NCBI RefSeq assembly: GCF_002192415.1
Contig: NZ_CP021780.1
Span: forward strand, 3,100,001 to 3,164,000
DNA length: 64,000 nt
Source: Paenibacillus donghaensis
GTDB taxonomy: Bacteria > Bacillota > Bacilli > Paenibacillales > Paenibacillaceae
Reading direction: 5' to 3'
A program made the position numbers and the translations under genes. The notes beneath the pieces were generated by a model, which saw only the letters and a list, made by a program, of their open reading frames with translations, was not told where the DNA came from and made no database searches. This document shows positions 1-7,074 of the stretch, in pieces; position 1 is the first letter of the stretch, and each line of letters begins with the position of its first letter.

Positions 1-2
1 TT

Positions 3-812
3 GTGTCTGTAGATGGTAAGCATATGAATGTTTTCATCCAAGGCAAAGGCGAAGAAACCGTAGTGCTTCTTCCCGGTTATGGAACAGCGGCGCCTGCACT
101 TGATTTTAAGCCACTCCTATCAGAGTTAAGCCCTTATTATAAAGTCGTCGTGATCGAACCTTTTGGTTACGGATTGAGCGATCAATCCCGGAAGGAGCGT
201 AGTTCAGCTAACATTGTAAGTGAAATTCATGAAGCGTTACAAAGTCTCCGGATCGATCGTTACATCCTTATTGCTCACTCCATTTCCGGGCTCTATAGTC
301 TGGATTATGTGAACCAATATCCAAATGAAGTGAAAGCCTTTATCGGGCTGGACAGCAGTGTTCCGTCACTAAGCGAACAGAAAATTGATTCGTCTGATAT
401 AGAACCGCTTAAATGGTTCCGCAACCTGGGCTTCGCCCGGTTACAATTGAAACTGAGTGCTGACCCTTATGAAGGACTGCCCTATGATGAAGCGGCTAAA
501 GAACAATTGGACATCTTGATACGCAAAAACATGTATAATACAACTCAATTAAATGAGGCAGTGAGCATGTATTCCAACTTTAAAGCAGCAGAAAAGCTTA
601 CTTTTCCTGCCAATTTACCTGTCCTTTTCTTTGTTCAGGCGAATCACCCTGCGACGGACCGATGGATTCCGGAACATGAGAAGCAGATCCAGAACTCTGT
701 GCATGGAGAAATGGTCTTATTGGACGCGGGACATTATCTGTATCGTTCCCATCCAAAAGAAATCTCTGAAAAAATAAGGGATTTTACGGGAGGAATAAAC
801 TCAACAGATTAA
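3..812 (+). CDS. Alpha/beta hydrolase, probably 5'-truncated by the window edge
   Basis: Alpha/beta-hydrolase fold protein, 269 residues from a GTG at base 3. Visible parts are the first strand with LLPGYG (about 22-27, oxyanion region), the nucleophile elbow AHSISG with Ser93, and a late DAGH motif that supplies the catalytic His. The reading frame stays open to the window edge and homologues usually have an N-terminal membrane or signal segment before this point, so the true start is probably outside the window. The elbow is A-H-S-I-S-G rather than GxSxGG, as in several Firmicute lipase-like hydrolases. Substrate unknown. A strong terminator follows 18 bp after the stop, so it ends its transcript. 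Confidence 0.85.
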   Translation: MSVDGKHMNVFIQGKGEETVVLLPGYGTAAPALDFKPLLSELSPYYKVVVIEPFGYGLSDQSRKERSSANIVSEIHEALQSLRIDRYILIAHSISGLYSLDYVNQYPNEVKAFIGLDSSVPSLSEQKIDSSDIEPLKWFRNLGFARLQLKLSADPYEGLPYDEAAKEQLDILIRKNMYNTTQLNEAVSMYSNFKAAEKLTFPANLPVLFFVQANHPATDRWIPEHEKQIQNSVHGEMVLLDAGHYLYRSHPKEISEKIRDFTGGINSTD

Positions 813-829
813 CAGTCTGGTACCATCAT

Positions 830-856
830 AAATCGCGCGCTGCGCGATTTTTTTTG
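830..856 (+). terminator. Rho-independent terminator
   Basis: A perfect 9-bp stem, AAATCGCGC / GCGCGATTT with a 3-nt loop, followed directly by a run of T. It ends the hydrolase transcript. Confidence 0.9.
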
Positions 857-975
857 CGTTGCAGTTACTCTCTTTTACGAACAAATGGAGGCGAAAAATG
901 ATCTTTTCTGAAAAATGTGCATTGGATTGAAATGAACTGTAAGTTAGCGTAAGGGGATGGGAGGCTTATTAAGCA

Positions 976-1145
976 ATGCATCCATTTCATCCTATTGGTA
1001 GACAACCGGAGAAAATGCCTGCATTGGTCTGGCAGTCACAACATTTGAACCTGACTGAACTTAATATTCCGGTAATTATACGTGCTACGGATGTCAAAGT
1101 GAAAATCGAAATGACAGGAATCTGCGGAACGGATCTGGCAGTCAT
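976..1145 (+). pseudogene. Zinc alcohol dehydrogenase, N-terminal fragment
   Basis: About 55 codons read as the start of a medium-chain zinc-dependent alcohol dehydrogenase: MPALVW at the head, then VKIEMTGICGTDLA, where Cys is the usual catalytic-zinc ligand. A good ribosome binding site (GGGAGG) precedes the ATG. After about base 1142 the frame no longer resembles the family (normally about 340-390 residues) and the DNA turns into a solute-binding protein gene. This is a truncated remnant, joined in a different frame to the next fragment. No transposon end is visible at the join. Confidence 0.7.
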
Positions 1146-1149
1146 ATTG

Positions 1150-1965
1150 GTGAGATGGTCGGGATTGCGAACACAAACACTGGGAATGCGGCCTCACCAG
1201 AAGCTAGTGCTAATTCGGGTAAGTCAGCTAAGCTGGACCCCGTTACCTTAAAAATGATGCTGTTCGGAGATAAACCGGTTGATTTAGACAAGGTGCTTGC
1301 AGAATTCGAAACAAGAACAAAAGATACCTTGAATACGAAGCTGAATATTGAGTTTAACTCGGCCGATGACCACAAGCAGAAGCTGAAGCTGAAAATGTCG
1401 GCGGGTGAAGAAGTGGATACTGTGTTTGATGCCAGCTGGATGAATCTATACCAGAATGTCAGCCAGGGTTTATACCAGCCGCTTGATGAATATTTTAATA
1501 ATGATGCTTACCCTGGACTGAAAGCAGCTTTCTCTGAGGACTTTCTGAATTCCAATAAGATCGACGGTCACATTTATGCCGTTCCGTTCACCCAATACTA
1601 CTATGATATTGAAGCAGTACTGATCCGCAAGGATCTGCGCGAGAAATACGGTCTGCAGCCGGTTCCAAGCTACGATGACCTCGAAGCTTACCTGAAAAAA
1701 GTACAGGAAAATGACCCCAAGATGATCCCTCTGGCACTGAAGGGCGACCACGGTTTCTTCAAACTCTTTGCGGGTGAGGATAAGCTTCCCTTGATCCGCG
1801 GCGGGGCAATTCCGGGAGTTGGAGATAACGGAGTAAACGGAGCCGGGGGCAATTGGATTGTAGGACTGTCCGAAGACGGAAAGACCCTGAACAATGTAGT
1901 CACCTACGGCGATGATGAAGCAGAATTTGCGAGCCTGGGCAGCACTGCACCGTATAACACTTCAG
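1150..1965 (+). pseudogene. ABC extracellular solute-binding protein, internal fragment
   Basis: Roughly 270 codons resembling the large LplA-like (family 1) sugar or oligosaccharide binding proteins of Paenibacillus: a Ser/Asn/Gly linker of the kind that follows a lipid-modified cysteine, then the LKMMLFGD strand, the DTVFDASW segment and a substrate-cleft segment IDGHIYAVPF. Signal peptide and lipobox are missing at the left and the C-terminal half is missing at the right, so the product cannot be an exported binding protein. It lies between an alcohol dehydrogenase fragment and an inverted azoreductase fragment; both joins cut within coding sequence. Confidence 0.75.
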
Positions 1966-2235
1966 CCATTGATCGACAATCTCTTCAAGACGGGCTACTT
2001 TTAATTTCTCCGCATCAGACAGCTGATCGAAAGAGGAACCGGACCGGAGCTTTCCCCAGCCATGTAAAACATCAGCATCGAATTGCGGAATATTCACTTT
2101 GTACAGATCCAAATGAACAACCTCATCTGCTGGATTTGCTTCACGGTACGCTTCAATAAATTCTTTTCCTACCGCGAGGCTAAACGACTCCTGAGGATCA
2201 AGAGGATGTGCGGTGATATACAGTACAGTTGCCAT
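1966..2235 (-). pseudogene. FMN-dependent NADH-azoreductase, N-terminal fragment
   Basis: The first 89 or so codons of an AzoR-type flavodoxin-fold reductase: MATVLYITAHPLDP with the flavin-phosphate loop region (PQESFSLAVG), then HLDLYK and the start of the next helix. AzoR proteins are normally about 205-210 residues; here homology stops near DQW at about 1966, where the sequence runs into the solute-binding fragment on the other strand. The start lies 133 bp from, and divergent to, an HxlR-type regulator. That is the usual arrangement of Bacillus azoreductases with YodB-like regulators, so this was probably that regulator's target. Confidence 0.75.
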
Positions 2236-2368
2236 GAACTAAAACTTCCTTTCTCTAATCAGAGTAATTACAATTTCATTGGTTATCATATTATATTTAC
2301 TTTCTTTTGTTAAGTAGGCACAATAATGTGGTATAGTATGAAAAAAGGTACTGTAAGGAGGCATATGT

Positions 2369-2710
2369 GTGCAAAAGAACCCAAACCAGTGTAAATTCGT
2401 TGTGGCGATGGATTCGATCGTCGGCAAATGGAAGCCGATTATTCTTTATCATTTGCTTCAAGGTAAACCTTTGCGGTTCAATGAATTAAGAAGATTGCTG
2501 CCCGATATCACGCAAAGGATGCTTACGCTCCATCTGCGCGAATTGGAGGAGGAAGAGATCGTTAAACGGGTCATTTATCCGCAAATCCCGCCGAAAGTGG
2601 AATACTCCATCTCGGAATATGGCAAAAGCCTGTCTCCGGTTTTGGAAATCTTACATCAATGGGGCGCGGCTCATATCGAGCGAAAGAAGCTTGGCGAAGC
2701 GAAAAAATAA
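2369..2710 (+). CDS. HxlR-family (YodB-like) winged-helix regulator
   Basis: A 113-residue HxlR/MarR-like regulator of full length. The QCKF motif at residues 7-10 carries the conserved N-terminal Cys that in YodB and HypR senses diamide, quinones or hypochlorite. The winged helix follows (GKWKPIILYHLL, then ITQRMLTLHLRELE as recognition helix and VEYSISEYG as the wing). GTG start chosen because AAGGAG ends 8 nt upstream; the overlapping ATG at 2365 is out of frame. A TATAGT -10 hexamer lies at about 2333-2338. It probably represses itself and the divergent azoreductase, but the azoreductase is now truncated, leaving the regulator an orphan here. Confidence 0.88.
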   Translation: MQKNPNQCKFVVAMDSIVGKWKPIILYHLLQGKPLRFNELRRLLPDITQRMLTLHLRELEEEEIVKRVIYPQIPPKVEYSISEYGKSLSPVLEILHQWGAAHIERKKLGEAKK

Positions 2711-2935
2711 CAAATAGAACCGGACTAGCGTTTCGCATGATGCCAGTCCGGCCGTACCCGGCTTTTAGGTCTCATTCGCCGCGCCCTTGCCGGCAAGGAC
2801 GTGCGCAGCGGATAAGACCGCAGCCGGATGAAATTACCTTTGAAAATAAGGGTTATATAGAACGCAATTAATAAGGTACTAAATTCACTCCAATCGCCAA
2901 ATTGGGTAATAAAGTTAACTCTCCACAAGGCGGCG

Positions 2936-3262
2936 ATGAAGATGAACAACGAAGAAATCGAGTATTTGAATACAGCAATGAAAGAGGTATCAGACAAACG
3001 ACTCTACGAAAGGGTTCTGGCGGTCCGACTTCGTCTGGAAGGCCATACACTGGAAGAGATCGGTAATATACTCGGACGTGCACGTCAAACTATCAGCCTC
3101 TATTGGCATGCCTACCAGGAACAGGGACTGTCCGGCCTTTCAGATGGATCACTCTCCTGGACAACCGACAAAACTCACGGAGGAGCAGCGTCGTCAGTTA
3201 GCCGTGATGCTGGAGCAGCATCAACCGGCCGATGTAGGTTTTGAAGCTCGGTATATGATGGC
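2936..3262 (+). pseudogene. IS630-family transposase, N-terminal remnant with frameshift
   Basis: The helix-turn-helix head of an IS630-type transposase: DKRLYERVLAVRLRLEGH, LEEIGNILGRARQTISLYW (classic HTH) and AYQEQGLSGL. Around base 3150 the homology changes frame (GQPTKLTEEQRRQLAVMLEQ in frame 3) and stops at about 3257 after DVGFEARY. The DDE catalytic domain, which should follow, is absent, and no terminal inverted repeats bracket the piece. It is a dead insertion-sequence fragment. Confidence 0.75.
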
Positions 3263-3421
3263 TGGTATCGGACAACTCCGGCGCCAACAGGTGGAATTTA
3301 ATATTCTGACAGTGATCCACGAGGGACACGAGGGAAATGTGGGAAGAGCGAAGGAACGTTCTTGTCCACCGACATGACACTTGAAAAGTTGACAGGACAT
3401 CACCTAATTCTTACTCACAAA

Positions 3422-3453
3422 CATATGTACAAAATACGGGTTTTGTGCATATG
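3422..3453. repeat. Long inverted repeat (hairpin)
   Basis: CATATGTACAAAA and TTTTGTGCATATG form a 13-bp stem with one G-T pair and a 6-nt loop (tacggg). It lies between the transposase remnant and the iterated 30-bp repeats. It could be an operator, a recombination site or a terminator of lost sequence; nothing decides between them. Confidence 0.6.
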
Positions 3454-3510
3454 ACTAAGAAAAACCTCTTAACGCCGCAAGTTTATTTGTCCTGTTGTTG
3501 TTCAGCGACA

Positions 3511-3600
3511 TTGTGTCACTCTCCCTGTAAGGACTAATATTGGTGTCATTTTCCTCTTAAGGGGTAATCTTTGTGTCATTTTCTTCATTTAACTTTGTAT
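3511..3600. repeat. Three imperfect 30-bp direct repeats next to the recombinase 3' end
   Basis: Units start at 3511, 3541 and 3571 with an exact 30-bp period. Each opens with T(T/G)GTGTCA(C/T)T and the first two share a (C/T)TTAAGG-(A)NTAAT-like tail. The third overlaps the 3' end of the recombinase remnant. The regular spacing suggests recombinase or transposase binding iterons at the end of a decayed element. The gap 3263-3588 holds only these repeats and the hairpin at 3422-3453. Confidence 0.55.
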
Positions 3601-4188
3601 TATCTTGTCCATATTGTTAACTGCATTTCTCATTTCTTGATCAGATAAATGTGTATAGATCATTGTAGTTTGTATTGATGAATGTCCTAACTGATTTCTT
3701 AATCTAGGTACATCATTGTTTTCAAGGTGATATCTTGTTGCAAAAGAATGTCGCAGCGAATGAACGGTTAAAGCTGGTTTGCCAAATGCATTAGCATATT
3801 TTTCAACCAACTTTTCAATAGCTCTCGGTGTTAACCGTCTACTGGTTCCCTTTCGACCAACAGGAGCAGCTAAAAAGAGATAATTAGATGATTTTTCTGG
3901 TGCATACCTAGATTCCCTTATTTTTCTGTAACTCTCCAGATCCAATAGAGCTTGTTGACTAAAATATACGTATTGTTCTTTGTCACCTTTTCGTAGCACA
4001 TGCACCTGGCCTTTGTTCATATCTAAATCGTAAATGTTTATACCCGCTACTTCTGATAAACGAAGGCCGGAACCTAAAATTAATGATACAATAGCCGTGT
4101 CTCTTTCGCGATTAAATTCATGGAAACGGTAAATCCTACGGTTCTCTTTATTAATTTCACCAAAGTCATGAGCAATAAACTGACGAAA
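3589..4188 (-). pseudogene. XerS-like tyrosine recombinase, N-terminally truncated
   Basis: The open frame runs about 200 codons from an in-frame TAG at 4189-4191 to the stop at 3589. It holds the whole catalytic domain: box I GSGLRLSEV with the first catalytic Arg, the YFSQQALLDL segment, box II HSLRHSFATRY, and LGHSSIQTTMIYTH with the nucleophile Tyr. The only ATG (4020) lies after box I and would remove the first Arg, so I read the gene through to 4188 as a fragment. The N-terminal core-binding domain expected in a 300-360-residue XerS/XerC protein is missing. The break coincides with the 3' end of the ArsR-like gene. Confidence 0.75.
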
Positions 4189-4483
4189 CTACTCGATATT
4201 TTCCCTTTCGTTTTGATATTACGAGTCCTGCATCTTCCAATGCAGCAAGATGTTTAGCTATCGCTTGTCGCGAAATGGAAAGGTCGTGCTTCATAATGAG
4301 ACGTACCGTAAGTTCATACAACGTCAGCTCGTTGCGTTCGGATAGTTCGTCTAATATAAGACGCCGAGTCGAGTCGCCAAGTGCTTTGAATATAGCGTCT
4401 TTGTCCCAATTCATATATCGAGTATAAGCAACTGTAGCCTCATTGATTCGTGATACATTTTGAGTTTGTCGTCCATCGTCCAT
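4166..4483 (-). CDS. ArsR-like winged-helix regulator with chimeric C-terminus
   Basis: A 105-residue ArsR-superfamily protein. The core runs from ALGDSTRRLILDEL through the recognition helix ISRQAIAKHLAALEDAGL to the wing at KRKGKYRV. The last seven residues (VSSVYCS) are read from sequence belonging, in another frame, to the recombinase remnant, so the native tail is probably lost. A second in-frame ATG at 4414 starts just before the conserved core and may be the real start; neither ATG has a clear ribosome binding site. It starts 7 bp after the ABC permease stop and is probably cotranscribed with it. No metal-binding ELCVC motif is present. Function as a regulator is plausible but unproven. 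Confidence 0.7.
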   Translation of the reverse strand: MDDGRQTQNVSRINEATVAYTRYMNWDKDAIFKALGDSTRRLILDELSERNELTLYELTVRLIMKHDLSISRQAIAKHLAALEDAGLVISKRKGKYRVVSSVYCS

Positions 4484-4490
4484 GCTCTGA

Positions 4491-5201
4491 TTACTTCTGG
4501 TCTGCCGAACGCCACCATACCAATGTACTAATCAAACCAATGCAGCCGATCAGTAAAAGAATGACATAACTTATCCCGTCCAAGGGGAATACAACCGAAT
4601 CGCTCATTTTAAGATGCAGAGCCGGTATAGACCAGGGTAAATAAGCTCCAAAACTAGTGGGGCCCACAGTCAAAGCAACCATCAACGTCGTAAAGGCAAA
4701 TGCGATCGGTACTAAATAGCCGCGCGATATACTCGCCAAAAAAGCAATAGGGGCACAAGATAATAAATGAAAGACCGCGAGAAGCATAAACAGAATAAAA
4801 TAATGCTGTGCAATCGCTGCTGAGAATCCAGGAATCCCGACGATAAGCCCGAGTACTATAGCAAAGCCAAAACTGATTAGGGTTATAATCAAGCACCAGA
4901 GGACAACTGACATATATTTCGCCATAACGATCTTGCTTCGTGATACGGGTAGCGCCAGTAAATCCTTAAAGGTACGATCCGCATACTCGCGGCCAAACAC
5001 CCAGCTCATCACTACACCAAAAGCCATTATTCCAAATACAGAGGCAAACAAGAAAGTGACCTCTCCTAAATAAGATGTCCAATCAGGTTCCACGGAACGC
5101 AATGACGTAACGAACATGATGAAAAGAAGGGTTGCCCATAACACATAGGAGCGGCGCAATTTATAACTTTCAACACTAAAAGCTGCCAAGAACGATTTCA
5201 T
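4491..5201 (-). CDS. ABC-2 type exporter permease
   Basis: A 236-residue integral membrane protein with about six transmembrane helices. It has the FGREYADRTFKDLLALPVSR segment typical of the BcrB/YdbJ-like ABC-2 permeases. Its ATG overlaps the stop of the upstream ATPase gene by 4 bp (ATGA), so the two are translationally coupled and form one exporter. Substrate unknown; relatives export antimicrobial peptides, bacitracin-like compounds or fatty acids. The TetR gene upstream suggests induction by a small hydrophobic ligand. Confidence 0.85.
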   Translation of the reverse strand: MKSFLAAFSVESYKLRRSYVLWATLLFIMFVTSLRSVEPDWTSYLGEVTFLFASVFGIMAFGVVMSWVFGREYADRTFKDLLALPVSRSKIVMAKYMSVVLWCLIITLISFGFAIVLGLIVGIPGFSAAIAQHYFILFMLLAVFHLLSCAPIAFLASISRGYLVPIAFAFTTLMVALTVGPTSFGAYLPWSIPALHLKMSDSVVFPLDGISYVILLLIGCIGLISTLVWWRSADQK

Positions 5202-6127
5202 TGCCCTTGTCCTCCATTCGCCCCGACTATTTTCAAAAAATAGGATTCCAAATCCTCTTCCTCCACTTTCAATAAGGAAAGCGGAATGTCTTCTCTTATG
5301 AGAAGCCTTGCAATGACTTCCGGGTGACGAACGGCTCGCTCATCCGCCACCACGAGCAGCCCCTTGTCGGATAATTGAACTTGATATCCTTCTTTCACCA
5401 GTCTGGACATTGCGGCAGCTCCTTTATCGCAGGCATCCATATACAATCGCTTCTGGCGAATACGGTCAAACTCCTGCGCCGTAATTTCCTGAAGGAGAAC
5501 GCCCTGATGGATAATGCCAATTCGTGAAGCCAGTTTCGATATTTCCTCCAAAATATGGCTTGAAATAAACACCGTAACCCCGTGCTCAGAAGCGAGTCTT
5601 TTCAGTAATCCCCGGATTTCAACGATCCCGACCGGATCAAGCGCATTGGTGGGTTCATCCAGGATGAGAATATCGGGGTTATGAATAAGTGCTTTCGCCA
5701 AACCCAACTTCTGTGCATTACCCAATGACAAATCTTTAGCTTTTGTCTTCGCATACGAAGTTAAGTTTATCTTGTCCATCACTTCGTCAATCGCCCTTTG
5801 ATCCGAGATGCCTCGCAATCGTGCAAATAGCTTCAAGTTGTCCCTAACGGAGAAACTTGGATAAGCATAGGGCATTTCGACCATGTAGCCCACACGCTTC
5901 CATAAATCTTGTCCTCCCTCAGCTAGACGTTTACCGTATAGATAAACATCTCCGGAAGTTGGCCTAATCATGCCCAAAAGAGTGCGAATAGTGGTTGTTT
6001 TGCCCGCCCCGTTCAATCCCAGAAAACCATATATTTCTCCCTTGTTTACCGATAACGACACATTATCAACGATGGTTTTATCCCCGTATCGTTTTGTCAG
6101 ATTCACGGTTCGAATCATTTCCTTCAT
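5198..6127 (-). CDS. ABC exporter ATP-binding protein
   Basis: ABC ATPase of the BcrA/NatA class, about 309 residues. Walker A is GLNGAGKTT, the signature is LSLGNAQ (a usual variant of LSGGQ in this class), Walker B is LILDEP and the H-loop lies in ISSHIL. A C-terminal extension of about 90 residues follows the ATPase core. I prefer the ATG at 6127 because AAGGAG lies 9 nt upstream; the longer frame from a GTG at 6166 has no ribosome binding site and adds 13 unrelated residues. It pairs with the overlapping permease gene. A candidate TetR operator (6179-6195) lies just upstream, so it is likely repressed by the neighbouring TetR protein. Confidence 0.9.
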   Translation of the reverse strand: MKEMIRTVNLTKRYGDKTIVDNVSLSVNKGEIYGFLGLNGAGKTTTIRTLLGMIRPTSGDVYLYGKRLAEGGQDLWKRVGYMVEMPYAYPSFSVRDNLKLFARLRGISDQRAIDEVMDKINLTSYAKTKAKDLSLGNAQKLGLAKALIHNPDILILDEPTNALDPVGIVEIRGLLKRLASEHGVTVFISSHILEEISKLASRIGIIHQGVLLQEITAQEFDRIRQKRLYMDACDKGAAAMSRLVKEGYQVQLSDKGLLVVADERAVRHPEVIARLLIREDIPLSLLKVEEEDLESYFLKIVGANGGQGQ

Positions 6128-6178
6128 GGTTAATTGCTCCTTATCCTTTTTTATTGCGTTAACCACTCTAATTCACCT

Positions 6179-6195
6179 AACGATCGTTGAGTTAA
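6179..6195. promoter_or_regulatory. Candidate TetR operator upstream of the ABC exporter
   Basis: AACGATCGTTGAGTTAA contains a perfect 10-bp palindrome (AACGATCGTT). It matches 14 of 17 positions of a site upstream of the tetR gene (6870-6886). Two copies of one sequence, one before each transcription unit, fit a shared regulator. Confidence 0.6.
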
Positions 6196-6216
6196 ATATG
6201 CAAAAAAATTCATCCC

Positions 6217-6846
6217 TTATTTGGACCATAATTGAACATAAAAATCGACAATTCGTTCCACTTCCGCTTGATCCATGACTCTGTCGTTCCCAATTTGCTG
6301 AACAATGAGAACCACGATATGGGACAAAAACTGTGAAGCAGCGATTGGGAAATCCATTTCGCGGATATACCCTTGGGTGAATTGCTTCATCAAATAAGTA
6401 GACATGGCCGCAAATGGTTGTTTGGCCAGTTCATTTAACGCGAATTTCTGCTCCTGTTCCAATAAGGTTCTTTCCCGAATCAGGATTTGGAAGTATTGCC
6501 GATCGTTCACAATACGCTCGGTGATTCCTTGAATTAAGTTAAGTAGCACAGTCTGCAAGGACAGGTCCGCATGGAACGTTACTGTAAAAAAACCGACTAT
6601 GCTGGTCATTCTTTCTTCTTGTGCATTTTGCAAAACGGCTTTTAGGATTTCCAGCTTGCCACCAGGAAAATAATGATATGTTAAAGCCTCTGCCATGCCA
6701 ATCTCTTTATTTAATTCACGCATGGAAGTGGCATGATATCCATTTTCCGCGAACAAACGCTTGGCGATATCGAGGATTTGTTGTCTTCTCTCCGCTGCCT
6801 GTACATCGCGACTTGTCATCCGTTTTGATTTATGATCTTGAACCAT
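6217..6846 (-). CDS. TetR/AcrR-family regulator
   Basis: A 209-residue TetR-family repressor. The N-terminal HTH covers residues 19-63: RRQQILDIAKRLFAENGY, then ATSMRELNKEIGMAEALTYHYF as the recognition region. The remainder is the all-helical ligand-binding domain, which includes a VVLIVQQIG segment. AAAGGAG precedes the start. It lies just upstream of, and on the same strand as, the ABC exporter, and a near-identical operator candidate sits before each. It is the likely local repressor of the exporter and of itself. The ligand cannot be deduced. Confidence 0.88.
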   Translation of the reverse strand: MVQDHKSKRMTSRDVQAAERRQQILDIAKRLFAENGYHATSMRELNKEIGMAEALTYHYFPGGKLEILKAVLQNAQEERMTSIVGFFTVTFHADLSLQTVLLNLIQGITERIVNDRQYFQILIRERTLLEQEQKFALNELAKQPFAAMSTYLMKQFTQGYIREMDFPIAASQFLSHIVVLIVQQIGNDRVMDQAEVERIVDFYVQLWSK

Positions 6847-6869
6847 AGCTAACTAAGCTCCTTTCACCA

Positions 6870-6886
6870 AACGTATGTTGAGTTAA
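6870..6886. promoter_or_regulatory. Candidate TetR operator upstream of its own gene
   Basis: AACGTATGTTGAGTTAA, 24 bp upstream of the tetR start, differs at only three central positions from the exporter site at 6179-6195. This fits autoregulation. Confidence 0.55.
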
Positions 6887-6944
6887 TAATAATTAATTAT
6901 CTTTCCAGTGTCAAACTTTGCCGAACAGCCATCCGAATCCATGT

Positions 6945-7074
6945 TTAATCCAGGGCTGCCATAGGGATCCAACCCGACAGCAGCGCTCCACCCTCTGGAT
7001 GGTTACCTGCTGCAAGTTCACCTCCGTGTTGCCTGACAATTCTTAGTGAAATGGCTAGCCCTAAGCCGCTGCCA
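6945..7074 (-). pseudogene. Sensor histidine kinase, C-terminal scrap
   Basis: Forty-odd codons without a start read DGSGLGLAISLRIVRQHGG, the G2 box and following helix of a histidine-kinase ATPase domain. A normal kinase tail (WIPMAALD) and a stop at 6945 follow. Everything upstream (dimerisation domain with the phospho-His, N box, G1 box) is gone: at about 7074 the sequence becomes the 3' end of the FAD oxidoreductase gene. The remnant marks a deletion or rearrangement border next to the polyketide operon. Confidence 0.75.
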
